A program made the translations under genes and the position numbers. The notes below the pieces were generated by a model. That model ran no database searches, was not told the DNA's origin, and saw nothing but the letters and a program-made list of their open reading frames with translations. Below, in pieces: positions 51,785 through 63,600 of a stretch of 64,000 nucleotides of DNA. Source of the DNA: Montifringilla adamsi (Eukaryota; Chordata; Aves; Passeriformes; Passeridae). The stretch is from positions 868,001-932,000 of the forward strand of contig JAGGNK010015336.1 of assembly GCA_017590115.1 (NCBI GenBank), in the 5' to 3' direction. Within the stretch, counting starts at the first letter, position 1. Each line of letters begins with the position of its first letter.

Positions 51785-52367
51785 GCCCGGGGCCGCCACT
51801 GGGACGGTCAGCAAAGACGCTGAGTCACCCAGACAACGCTCAGCTTCCAGGGGCAGCTGCAGGTCCCGGAGTCAAGGGTACCAGGCAGAGAAAAACACTC
51901 GATGCTTTGATGGATGGGTGGATGGTGGCTAATGCAACCACTTGCTAAAGGTAGGCCCTGCTGCCGGCCCCAGCCCTTCACCCAATAGTCAACAGCAATG
52001 CAGCCTGGTCAGGGAGAACCAGCTGAGGAAGGATGACAGTGCTTCCTTGTAGAACCCCAGAGTAGCTAAATTTAGGCCCAGGGGGCATTTTCAGGGAGCA
52101 TCCCTACTCTACCTCAGTCTGGATTCGAAGCTGAGATGCTCCCTGGGACTCACCACTGCAGGTAAATGAAGGCAAACCCATCCTCTCTTCACCTTGCAAA
52201 TAGGGAGCTTCTAGGATGCACCTGTTTGATCCCTTCCCCATCCCAGCCCAACTCTTCCCCATGCCCCAACACCACCAGTCTTCCCCATCCCACCCCCACT
52301 CTTAACCCTCTCTCCTTCTCACTCTCCTCTATTCCATCCCTAATTGTCCACCCCACATTTCTTGCTA

Positions 52368-52373
52368 AATAAA
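52368..52373 (+). terminator. Poly(A) signal of array unit 2
   Basis: AATAAA lies in CTTGCTAAATAAAATCG, 584 bases after the stop codon of the intact copy. With the TATA box at 50337 it would give a transcript of about 2 kb if unspliced. A pyrimidine-rich, CCCCA-rich stretch precedes it. Confidence 0.6.
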
Positions 52374-52409
52374 ATCGTGAGTGACAGAGAATGATGACAA
52401 AAATGATGG

Positions 52410-52663
52410 GAGACAGGTTTAGCCAACCCTTCCATGGGATCCCTTAGCACCCCTGGGGGACTCTGGGCCAGGCCTACAGACTTGGCAGTGTCTAAGTGGC
52501 TGCACAGGTCACTAATGATTTCCTCCAGGATTACAGGGGGTCTGGTGTGCTCCCTGTCCCTGTGTGCCACCTCAGGGGACTGCTTCTCCTCCAGATAACC
52601 CATCTGACACACAACTGTTGGAGGCTGAGGCAAAGAAGGCATTCCACACCTCAGCCTTTTCCT
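52410..52663 (-). mobile_element. CR1 LINE fragment in array spacer 2
   Basis: This is the same minus-strand internal CR1 fragment as at 49600-49850, with about three differences over some 245 bases. It is a passenger of the tandem duplication rather than an independent insertion. Confidence 0.75.
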
Positions 52664-53148
52664 CATTCCTGTGATCATATACCCCTCATCTCCGCTGCCA
52701 TTATAGAAGGATGATTTTCCTTGGAGCTCTGGTGTTCCAAATCTTTTTTAATAAAGACAATTTATTGTCTTTTATAGTAGTGTCCAGATTAAATTTAAAG
52801 AGTTTTTTTGCCTTTCTGATGATCTTTCTACCTGGGGTCAGGGTAGGGACATATGGTTGGATGGCTGGGACTCACACGTTGGCATGGCACTGGGCTTTCT
52901 TGGTGATGTTTAGGGGTGGAACACAAAAGGTGGAACAAGAGAGGGCGGAGGTCTTTGGGAAAAGAACAAACATAGGCAAAGACTATGTTCAGAGGCATAA
53001 AAAAGGCTTTTCTGACCATGGGCATCTGCATGGCAAGTGCAAGGCCTATGGGACCATGGGCGGCCATGCGCACCAGACCTTTGTGACCCGCGGTGACATA
53101 ATGGTCAGAGGCCATTGTGACCTGGGTTCATGTTGTAGCCCTTGGAGC

Positions 53149-53156
53149 TATAAATA
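53149..53156 (+). promoter_or_regulatory. TATA box of array gene copy 3
   Basis: TATAAATA in the context GGAGCTATAAATACCCTGCAG lies exactly 2812 bases after the copy-2 box. The upstream 350 bases are almost unchanged from unit 2, so copy 3 may still be transcribed even though its frame is split. Confidence 0.6.
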
Positions 53157-53355
53157 CCCTGCAGTGGCCACTCCCAGGAGAGCAGCTCTCTGAGGAGGCA
53201 GCAGCTTCTCTGGAGGCAGCAGCTTCTCGCGACGCAGCAGCTCACCTTGGTGATTCTGGCCAGTGTCTGGCACAGAACCCTGAAGATGTGGAAGCAGCAG
53301 GAGGGAAATGCCCATGGCCAGCACTGTCAGGGGCACCCACTGATGTACAAACAGC

Positions 53356-54416
53356 ATGGGCCAGCAGCAAGGCAGAGGAGAACAGGTCTATCCTGATAAG
53401 ACCCAAGTCATTAAGTGCCTTCCAAAGTGGGAGGGAATTTGCTGGCCAGCCCAGCAAACTGCTCAGCGTAAGCTGTTGTGCCCAGAGGATGAGGAGGCTT
53501 TGGTGCATCGTCTGCGTAAAAAGAGGGAGGAGCTGGAAGACAAAGTTTATGACGAGATATTTAGAGCCATCTTCTCTTCCCTAGATGACAAAGAAAGGCC
53601 CATGAGGTCCAAGTGCATCCTCAGCGATGCATCAAGCCTCTCCCTGGAGCCAGCTGTAGGCCCCTCGGTCCCGCACAGCACTTGCAGCATAACCAGTGAC
53701 ACTACAGATGACACACACAAACATCCTTATGTCTTATGTCTCTTGACCAGTTGTTGGCTGAACTGTGCCCTGTCACAGACAACTTGCTGTCTTGCGATGC
53801 TCTTGACAAGGACTCCGTAGGAGAGACAGAAAACCATGCAGAGATTGTACATCCTGACCTGTTGGCAGTCCTGTGCCCTGTCTCTGGCAACTCCCCATCC
53901 TGCGCCTTTCTAAATGAGCTCCTAGAAATGTGGGAGGAAGAAGAGCTCCATGACAGAGCAGAGGCAGGAGGGAGTGACAGCAAGTCAGAGAGCCTGTTGT
54001 CTCTCCCACTGCAGGAGGAGGAAGCAGAACCACCAGCTTCTCCCATGGATAGTGATCCCAGCTTCGAGCACAACAGGCAGCCTCTCCCCACAGCATTGCT
54101 CGAACACGCAAACATGTCTGTGGATTGTGCCTTGCCTGATGACCCTGCGGACGAGGCCGACAAAGCAGGCATGGGAACTGGCTCGGCCCAGGCCGCCCCT
54201 CCCCAGGAAAATCCTTGCGGGGATGAGCCGCCAGCAGGAGCTTGCCCGGTGGCTGCCCAGCCTCTGGCACGCAGTGTTCCTGCTGGCCCCACTGGCAGCG
54301 CAGCCGTCCCGCAGCCCCCGGCCCCACGGCCATGGTGCTGCATGGCCAAGATGGCCCAGCAGGCTCTGCGCCGCCTTTTCTCCTTCAGCTGCCTCAGGGG
54401 GCAGCCAGAGGAGTGA
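53356..54416 (+). pseudogene. Array gene copy 3, split into two frames
   Basis: Copy 3 of the unrecognised gene. The first frame starts at ATG 53356 (MGQQQGRGEQ) and holds the conserved CPEDEEALVHRLRKKREE and FRAIFSSLDDKERPMRSKC blocks. It then shifts out of the family frame near 53710 and stops at 53820. The second frame runs from ATG 53736 to TGA 54416, 226 codons, and contains both CPV repeats, an LxxLL motif (LNELL), the acidic and Pro/Ala-rich regions, and the normal end CLRGQPEE. About 180 bases of the leader are missing compared with copy 2, which removes that copy's N-terminal frame. The breaking block is identical to that of copy 1. It is either a pseudogene or a gene whose real product is the 226-residue 3' frame. 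Confidence 0.6.
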
Positions 54417-55224
54417 ACCCGGAGTCAGCACCGGGACAGCCACCAAAGATGCCAGCTCACCCTGAGGACACCCAGCTCCCAGGGTCAATGGCAGGTCCCA
54501 GAGGCAAGGGCACCAAGAAGAGAAAAACATATGATGCACCAAATGGATGGTTATTGCCCAAGGCAACCACTTGCCAAAGGTAGGTCCTGCTGCTGGCCCC
54601 AGCCCAGCATCCACAAGAAAATCACAAAGCAGCATGGTCTGGGGGAGTCCGTCGATGGAGAATGACACAGTGCTGCATTGTAGAATCCCACAGAAGCTGA
54701 CTCTGGGCCTGGGCTACATTTTCTTTGGGCATCTCCACCCTTCCCCCAAGGCTGCATTAGGAGCTGAGAAATGCTCACTGGGCATCAGCATTCCAGGTAA
54801 ATGAATGCAAACTCCTTCTCTCTTCACATGGTAAATAGGAAAATGCCTCCCTGGATACTTGCAACTTAAATTGGAGAAAGGTCTTAATGCCTGATGAATA
54901 ACCTGAGGTCTTCACCTTCACAAGAACCTCTAGGACCCACAGTCATGCAGGGTCAGGACGGATTGAGAGGATGCTGCTGGAATCCAGCATCTTGGACTGA
55001 CCTCTGCTTGATCTCTTCCCCTCCCCACCCCAGCCCTGCTCTTCCGCATATGACCCCAACACCTGTCTTCCCCACGCCCATTCTTCACCCTCTTTTCTTC
55101 TCACCCTCCTATGTCCCATCCCTCTCTACCCTACATTTCTTGGTAAACAAAACCCCCATTGTTAACTTTGATAGTCTTGATGGCACGATAATTCGTGCAC
55201 AGAAATCTCCTGCTAATCCCATCT

Positions 55225-55420
55225 CAACAGGGCCACACATCTGCACACAGCACTCAAGGTGCGGCCTCCCCAGTGCCCAGCACAGAGGGACAGTCACTGC
55301 CATGGTCCTGCTGGCCACAGTATTGCTACCAGCCTCCTTGCCCACCTAGACACACACCAACTAATATTTGGCCACTGTTGGCCAGCACCCCCAGGGCCTT
55401 TCCTGTTGGGCCAGCAGTGC
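55225..55420 (-). mobile_element. CR1 LINE 3' segment, minus strand
   Basis: GTGCGGCCTCCCCAGTGCCC, then GTCCTGCTGGCCACAGTATT and CAGCACCCCCAGGGCCTTTC, is CR1 read in reverse. Its left part matches the fragment at 49480-49570, so it belongs to the duplicated array unit. Confidence 0.85.
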
Positions 55421-55424
55421 CTTT

Positions 55425-56010
55425 TTGGGCAAGAAGGCCACCAATGGGATCCTGGGGTGCATTAGGAAGAGCATTGCCAGCAGATCAAGTGATGTGATCC
55501 TGTCCTTCTACTCAGCCATATAGAGGGGCATCTGGAGTACTGTGTTATTATGGACTTCTCAGAACACAAGCGACTTAGAGCTCCTGCAGTGTGTCCACTG
55601 GAAAACAACAAATATGATTAAGGGACTGGAGCATCTCTTACAAAGATAAGCTCTGAGACCTCAAGAAGCCCCACCTGAGAGGGGGCTTTTATCACTGTCT
55701 CTCAGGAGGGTCTCAGAGGATGGACCTTCTCAGTGGTGCCTAATAATAGGACAAGAGGCAACAGGCAGAAACTGATGCAAAGAAGTTCCACGTCAATACG
55801 ATGAATAATTTTTTTACTGTGCAATGACCAAGCACTAAACAGTTTATCCAGAAAGGGTGTGGGGTCTCCCTCCCTGGAGATACTCCAGCACTGTTGGGAC
55901 ACAATCCTATGCCATATGCTCTATGACGACCCTGCTTGAGCAGGAAGGTTGGACCAGATGACCCACTGTGGTCCCCTCTAACTTGATGCATTCCATGATT
56001 CAGTGACATT
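55425..56010 (+). mobile_element. CR1 LINE 3' fragment, plus strand (about 585 bp)
   Basis: Sense CR1 sequence runs from GAAGGCCACCAATGGGATCC through GGAGTACTGTGTTATTATGG, CTAATAATAGGACAAGAGGC and CTCCCTGGAGATACTCCAGC to the TGATGCATTCCATGATTCAG terminus. It abuts the minus-strand CR1 segment at 55225-55420 head to head and marks the right edge of the array. It is diverged and non-coding. Confidence 0.92.
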
Positions 56011-59000
56011 TAAACACAAACTGGCTCACCCTGAAGTGCACAAAGTCTTATTTAAACAAATCAAAGTCACCTCCCACCTCCTTCTAATGGAGAACAAAAA
56101 ACTTTCAGCATCCACTAGGAAGGTAATATTGCAGGACACAAGAAATTCATGACATTTCTGGATTGTAGGAAGGGCAGTTTTTTGTCACAGATCTTGGACA
56201 GGCCTTAAAGATTCTTTAATCTTTTGGAAATTTCCATCTGCCTAAAGAAGCATTGTTGCTACACGTCAAATTACGTTTACCTTGGTAAAACACATACTTT
56301 TTGTACTGATCTGCTTACCCAGCACTTTAAAGTAACCAGAGTATTCTTAGCTGCTCTTTTATCAGGAAGAAAGATAGATGCCCTTTCATTAAGGCTATAA
56401 AAATTAGTTCCTTGTACTTATGAGTCAGAGCTTTCTGAAGCAGCTTACTCCTTTTTCTCATAATGGAGCATTCAGCTTCCATCAGCAGTGCTTCCACTAA
56501 CAATCCTAAAACCAACAGCCTGAAAAAAACATGACGAGTCCTTACATGGAGTCTGGCAGCAATAATCTTCTCTTAAATACAGACAGATCAGATAAATGCT
56601 GAGCTGGCCACAAATTTTCGGACAAACAAGAACTTGCTAATGATGGATTTTCAAACGAAGAGGAATGGGGCACTTGGACAACCAATCATTTGCAGGATTT
56701 CTCTTACAATATAACAGTGCCAAACTTTGCTAGAAAAAAAAATGTGGCAGGGAACTCAAGGTTCCTGGAAGGGTGGATGTGGATGCCAAAATTTACGTGT
56801 CACTATCAGAGGATGATCAGAAAAAAGTTTTGAGAACCACATTCAGTTAACTCATGACCTCAAAGAAATCTGACCAAGTCCATCAGTCTTCTTTAGAAGA
56901 CCAGGATGAAGAGAAAGGCCTTCGTGGTGTTAGGCACAACATCCAAAAACATGGCCCATATCTGCATGGTGAGAACATTCCTCCTCTTTTCCAAAGACCA
57001 AGTTTCAGAGGCTTTAACTTGTACCACAGCATTCAGGAATTACAAGACTTGATCTCCTGGATCCCCTCATAATTGTCAATGTTCTATACCAGTTTTTAAA
57101 GAGATTAAAAAAAAAAATCACCACACAAACCAGACATGGCCTTTCAAGGAATGTTTTGCAAAATAAATTTCCACTTTGTCTAAGTACATTAAAAATGTCA
57201 GCCTCAGTTGCCTAAAAATGCGTTATTTCTATGCACACATAGGTGGATCTCTTGATGTGTGGCTCCAGTACATGGAATTGGTTACCCCTTAATGGAGTCA
57301 GTAACATTTTCAAAGATTAAGTAATATTTTAGGCTTACTGAGTTTTTTATATAACTTCATATCTCTTTTAAATCTCAGTTCAAATACAGGCTCTTTGCTT
57401 GAGACTTTTAGGCATTTACGTGCTACCAAAAACATGTCATGCAGAACATCTCAGTACAAGGGGATATGAACTGTTGGCCATGCACACTTGTTGATAAGTG
57501 AGTGATGGAAATTATTATTTCTTAAATGGAAAGCAACAAATATGCCAAGCAGAAGATGAATGACAGCAACTCAATCTACAAACCATATCTTCAGATTTCT
57601 ATCTGTTCTCAGTCAAGAGAACAGGAAACTGAGATACACAAATGCAAACAAAGTTTGTTTTAGGACTCCAAGCAGAAATAAAATCCATTCTGAGAGGTGA
57701 TGGTCTTTGCAAAAGGCTGTATATAATGTGTTCTTTGCAAAACACCACAGGAAGGTACGTGCTGTATCACAGATACTATCAGTAACTGGAATTCAATACA
57801 CCCAAAGGCAAAAACACAAAAATGACATTTGATGCCACCACCTAAAACCAGTATCTCATCAGTAAAATAAAACAAGAAAGTTACATCATAATGTTGATTT
57901 AAAATTAACATTAGGAACTATGACTGGATACCTCTTCTTCTTCATAGCTGAAAAGCAAAAGCAATGTGACCTAAGCCATGCACCCTATGTCTTAACTCTA
58001 CACAACTCCACACCTTCCTGAAGAAACAAATTCCTACCTTTTCATCTTTTCCCCTTAGTCAACCAGTGTCATCTGCTTCAGTTAGGATGAGTTTCAGCCA
58101 ACACTCTTAGCCAAAACCCAATTTCAGTGACACACTAATCATCTAAAAAACCTGACCATCTGTGTTTCATGAAAGAGAGACGTAAAAATGAGTATTAGCA
58201 GCATATTGATGAAACTGCAAACCAATCTGTCACAACCTCCTTTGCAGTCTCACATAAAAAGCACAGTTGGCAGGAATCTAAAAAATTCCATGAGAAAGCT
58301 TCTGAAAGAGAAGAAACAACTGCTTCAAATAACTCAGTTGTCTGGAAGAGAATAAAAAAGGGAGTAATTAAAGCATGGAACTGCCAAACACTAAGATAAC
58401 ATGGAGACCTGGCAACCATCTCTCATGACCAGTGAAACCAAACACAGCACTTGTGCTTCACATCCCCTGTAGGCAATATAATACTACTAAGCAATAAAGC
58501 CAGTGTGATTTCTGCATGTTTGGAGGAAGTAGATGAAATGTACTTGAGAACTTGACACTGATCAAACTTTTTTACCTTCACAAAGGACTCCATAAACACT
58601 CCATAATATAAAGCAGGAACAGCTGTCCTTTATTCCCAGTGAGAATGCTCTCCTGGCTCATATTAAACTTGGCATCCACTGTGACTACAAAGACCATTTC
58701 ATCAGAACTTTGCATTTCTCCTTGTAGAACTTCTGAAATTCCTATTGGTGCCAGCCTCAAATTTCCCAAGATACTTTAACACTCAATCTCTGCCATTTAC
58801 AATGTTTACTCAACACTCAAGTCTCATCCAAAAATTTGCTGAGGACACATTCTGTTTCACCATCTGGATTTTTCATATATTGGATGGTACCAGCCTCAGC
58901 ATCATCAAAGAATCAGCCATTTCTGCCAAGAAGACAAAGAGGTCAGTCAAGCCTGAGCTGAGGTAGGTGACTGCACACTGATTGTGCTCAACCATGTTCT

Positions 59001-62000
59001 TCTCTTTCACATGTTTGGAAAAGCTCCATCATCTTATCAGAAACTCAACTAGGCTGAGCAACCTCTGCAACCCCAAATCTGCCTCCTTATCATTTCTTTA
59101 GCTAAAATACGAACCTTTTTTCAGTCATCAGGAGTGTTCCTGAGTTACTAATCTCAAACCTTTTGTCCCTTCAATGTGAAAAAAACCCTGTCCTTCACCA
59201 GGCTTCAAGAAAAAAATTGATTGCATCACTTCAAAAATCACACCTGGATACCATCTATGGAATGCTACTCAACAGTAAATTAACACTTTCCTTCAGAATT
59301 CCCCTCTCTACCACTTTTTCATGCCCTCCAGCATCATCTTTACAAATTTTGGGGATTTAACTTCAGATATTTTTTCTTTCTCTTTCTTTATGTTCCCAGG
59401 ACTAAACACCAAGTTCTCCCACACCAAGCTGGGTATCTGCCTCATTTCTAGACACAATCAGGCACATCACAATTCTAGTATTGAACAAGAAAGATAAACT
59501 GTAGCATGATTCACATTTCTGGTGCAAAATTTAAGCAAACCCATGAAAATAATCTGGATTTGTGTTTGTCCACTCCTTACCATCTTCAATATTAGAAAAC
59601 ACAGACCACATGCCTTCACTGATTACAACAAAAGTTACCCAAGAACACCAGTTAAACCTGCAATTGCCATCAGCTAAAAACCCCTGCATTGCTTGGACAT
59701 TTTTGAGGGTTTTGTTGAAAACTGGGCATAAAGGAAAATTATTAAGGAACAAGCCATTGAATTATCTTCTTTTAAAAAAAATAAACTGCTCAGCAAATTA
59801 ATGAGATTTGATAGAACCCGCTTAACAGAACAGCAAGAAGCATGAAAAATACTAAATAAAAAAAAAATTCCTCTGAGCAGTCAAACTAAACAAACTTGGT
59901 TTTTGAATTATGTAGCTCTGGGTCTTAATACAGAGCTTTTGTAACTGGAACAAACCAGACATTTCCATAGCTCTGCATCCTACAATGGACAGCAGTACCT
60001 GTCTGAGGAGAAATATGACAAGCAAGGCATGAAACAATCATCACTCTCATCTATACTCCGTATCAAACAAGATTTTAGCACAGACACTGCCTTTGGGCCA
60101 TCTGGACAGCAGGCTATCTAGCAAATCCAGTTTTCTATTTCTCGTGTTCCATGTTGAACCTATCTTTTGTCATGGCCTTCCTAACATTTAGCAACAATGA
60201 ATTTTACAATTTGCATTTTGCACATTGTGAAAACAAACTTCCTTTTGATTACATTAAAGTTTCACCACGGCTGAAGAAATATATTAATACTGGCACTGTC
60301 TTCTTCTAAATATTAATCTTCCTACAAATCTTCCTACAAAAACAAAGTTAATTTTAGTTTCCATTTTTCAGGCAGGTGTGATATGTATTCCATATCCAAC
60401 ATAAAGCAGAAAATGGATACATTCAATGACAATGATGATGCACTAAAAAAGCATACTGCTATTTTTATGATTACAGTCATTGTATAAATATATATTTTAT
60501 TTTTTTTTTATTATCCTGTAATCAAACAAACAAATTTAATGGCAAATTAAAATCTACCACTGCTGTCCATGAATCACAGAAGCACCTTCTCCAACTCCAC
60601 AACAGTAAAACCAGACTGGGTCCTCTTTTCCAGCATGGTGAATGATAACAAATCATCCCAAGCCCTGTTCAGCCATTGTTCAGAGCCTGTTACTGCTGCT
60701 CATGGCCCCACAGTGCAATTCCCTGCAAACCTGACAGCACAAGCGGAACAAAAATAAACCAAAGATCTCCAAAGCCCTGAAAGCTCCGCTACCACGCAGG
60801 TCTATGCTCTCTTCTCTGGTGTCTTTTTCAGTCATGCCAGAGTGCTGCAGCTGCAGGTTCCTTACAGGGCAGGCACTAAAAACTGAGTCTGTTCAAAGGT
60901 GGGACCTGATGGCCTCATTCCAGTCACACCTTCAGCCTCCTCCGTGCTCAGACAGAGCAAACAATCCAGCCGCGTCCCGAGCTCTGCATTAACGGTTAGC
61001 AAATATCTACCCCAAAGAGTCACAGAGTCATGGAACACTCCCAGGGACGAGGAGTGGGACTAAGAAAGCTGCAGAGGACCTTGGATCATGTGGGGTTTAG
61101 GCCCAAATGAAGGTGTATCTGAGGCTTCCACAGGACACCCAGCCTCAGCCAAGCTGTGGTGTCAGGCAGCCACGGCTGAGGCTCCACAGCAAAGAGCAGC
61201 TCACAAACCCATGCCTGGAGCACCACACACAAATGTCCAGCCATGGGAAAACTTTCACATCAAACTTCACCAGAATGCAGACGAATCACTAATTTAGCAC
61301 AATTCTGTTATTTCTCCAAAGGCCCAACATTAACCTCATCAGCATAATGACTTTCTACAATACTGTGTGCCCACACACACTCATGCTGTACTTGGTGTCA
61401 ATCCATTACCAATCCAACGTGAAATAAACCCACTGAAATCAAACTGCTTAACAATAAACACCAACAAAATACAGTAAGAAACTCTCTTACAGTTTGTTTT
61501 ACATCCAGACTTCAGACTATGTAACACTCAAGAAGTTTTTTGGGGGTTTTTTTTCTGATTTTAATTTTCATGTGCTTTTCTGCATGTATCATTTCTTTGA
61601 TTATCATGTCTAGCTTTGTTCGTTCTTGCAGTGTAAAAATGTGTTGGGATATTAAAATGTTACTAAGTGTGTACAGATGTATAGCTTCTATTTGAGCAGC
61701 TCAGGGACTGGTAACCATGGCACTGCTTCCAAGAATAGAATTATCATCTGTAACAGCACTCATGCTGTGGCAGTTGACAGAATGGTTATAAATATATCTA
61801 TTAGCAGCCTGAGCTGAATCTTTAAACAGCACTATAGGGACAGCAGTTGGCTAAAAATAGCTTGACAATATTGCATTTGAACACTTGTCCTCAGAAACAC
61901 TTTGTCACATCCACAGAGCAAATTTCAGTATTTTTTTTTCCTGCATGAAGCTGAAAATGAACTTCTGTGGCACACAGGAGACAGACGGTGTGACATTTTT

Positions 62001-62880
62001 TGACCTCCCTCCCCCCCAGAACACTACAAATAAAAGCACAACAGCAAAAATCTTGAAAAGGCTGCTATAAAACATGAAGTGATGCCTAGAATTCAAAATA
62101 CGTGAAGCAAGAGCAGAATCAAAACTCATTTTTCAAGGAGGGAAAAAAAAAAACCACATGGCAATCAAGAGCACATAAATAATCTGTGTGAGCTGCTGGA
62201 GTTCAGCTTCATTCTAACACACGTCCATAGAACTGGAACAGGGAAATGATGGCTACACAGTTGTTACTAGCAACTGTATGAGACACCACTCAATACGAAG
62301 AAAGGAAAATTGTCTCAAAACAGGTTTCTAAAAACAGAAGTTTTCTTGTATTCAGACAACATTCTCAATAAAAACCTTTTGCTTGCCACTTTTAATATTT
62401 TCCTCATCTCTTTAATTCCAGTTGATACCAGGGCAGTAATACCACTGTGACCAGTTTAGCCAGCTGATGAAAAACAAACCAGTGTCCTTTATTACTCAGG
62501 GAAAAGCTTACATTTCTTTAAATTATCAAATACAAATACAGACTTTTAATTGCCTAATAATCATCTGTACACTGGAAAATGTGACTCATCAAAAAAAAAA
62601 AAAGGTATGAATGATAAAGGTCTCTACAAAGAAAAAGATGTGCTCACAGAGTATATCATGTCACATAGCATAAAGTATTTTAGCTGAGAAGAAATCTCTG
62701 GAGATTCTCTGATCAGCCCCATTCAGTGCAGGGCTAAATTACAGCAGGTTGTTTCATTGAGCCAGACTCTGAAAACGGAGATTCTACAACATCTCTGAGC
62801 AGCCATTTTGTGTCTGAGTGAACAAGAAACTCCCTAATATGTGATTGCATCTAATGTTCAAGCTTGTTCCTACTGCTTGG
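56011..62880 (-). other. TRAPPC9: Upstream TRAPPC9 intron, distal part
   Basis: This AT-rich stretch to the right of the array has no recognised exon, RNA gene or clear transposon. A mildly GC-richer patch at 60560-61260 shows nothing recognisable. Short A and T runs are common. Intron status is inferred only. Confidence 0.45.
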
Positions 62881-62889
62881 AATTTGGGT

Positions 62890-63200
62890 GGTGCCCAGTG
62901 ACCGACACTGGGCACAGAATGAAACACAGGAGGTTCCCTCTGAACATCAGGAAACATTCCTCAATTATCAACCTGTTTCCAGCACACCAGACACTGTGAA
63001 CAAAGTTAACTCTACTGCAGCCAAAACCAGGACAGGGTGAGAGCACTGGAATGGGTTTCCCAGAAGGTTATTGAATCTCCCAGCTAAAATATAATCAAAA
63101 GTCAACTGGACACCATCCTGGATGCCCGACTTCCTGAGCAGGGTAGAACAAAGATGTTGTCCAGATTTGCCTTCCAGTCTCAGCCATTCTGCAATTCTGT
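62890..63200 (+). mobile_element. Old CR1 LINE 3' fragment, plus strand
   Basis: Motifs GGAGGTTCCCTCTGAACATC, GCACTGGAATGGGTTTCCCA, AACTGGACACCATCCTGGAT and the terminal AGCCATTCTGCAATTCTGTT follow a CR1 3' end in order, with many differences. It is an old, 5'-truncated copy. Confidence 0.75.
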
Positions 63201-63299
63201 TATTGTTTTTTCACTGCTCGTTTTCCAGACGAGCCCAGCTCCATTCACTCTACACTCTGCCACCAGATAATGTCCTCAGCCACCTTCACCTGAGGATGC

Positions 63300-63600
63300 A
63301 GAAACCTCAGATGCCACCACATCCATTGTGGACCCCACTGCCCTCACTCCAGCATCTCCTTGTCCATCTTACAGCGAGAACCCAAAACTGGACACAGCAC
63401 TCCCAAGTGCTGACCAGAAGGGAAGGATCCCTGAGCCTGCTGACCACACATTTCCTGGTACACCCAGTTGGAATTGGCCTTCACTGAAAAGGCACACAGA
63501 CACTGCTGACTGTTCCTCCATCAATGTCCATCCAGTTTTTTTTCTGCCATGACTTTCTATCCAGTCAGCATCCAGCCTATGCCATTGGTAGGACAAGATA
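63300..63600 (-). mobile_element. Old CR1 LINE fragment, minus strand
   Basis: CTCCAGCATCTCCTTGTCCA, then AACTGGACACAGCACTCCCA, TTTCTGCCATGACTTTCTAT and GCCTATGCCATTGG match CR1 read in reverse. It lies about 100 bases from a plus-strand CR1 end in the opposite orientation. Confidence 0.75.

Larger units (their letters stand above)
49980..52790 (+). repeat. Tandem array unit 2 (2812-bp period to unit 3)
   Basis: The unit comprises a spacer and promoter (to about 50365), an intact coding frame (50474-51784), a pyrimidine-rich 3' region with AATAAA, and a CR1-bearing spacer. The spacing between identical TATA boxes in units 2 and 3 is exactly 2812 bases. The 3' region lacks about 100 bases near 52206 and about 160 bases after the poly(A) signal that unit 1 retains. 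Confidence 0.9.
52791..55420 (+). repeat. Tandem array unit 3
   Basis: The unit has a spacer and promoter nearly identical to unit 2, then a leader with a deletion of about 180 bases, the two-part coding body, a 3' region aligning with unit 1 (including sequence unit 2 has lost), a mutated poly(A) site (AACAAA, 55146-55151), and a minus-strand CR1 3' segment. The array appears to end here. Confidence 0.85.

Noticed and set aside
52711..53193. Plus-strand 160-codon frame in the unit-3 spacer
   Set aside because: It starts in spacer DNA, crosses the TATA box, and is broken in unit 2 by stops despite near-identical sequence.
61000..61130. Possible CR1 end near CACAGAGTCATGGAA
   Set aside because: Only the first dozen bases resemble CR1; the rest does not follow the element.
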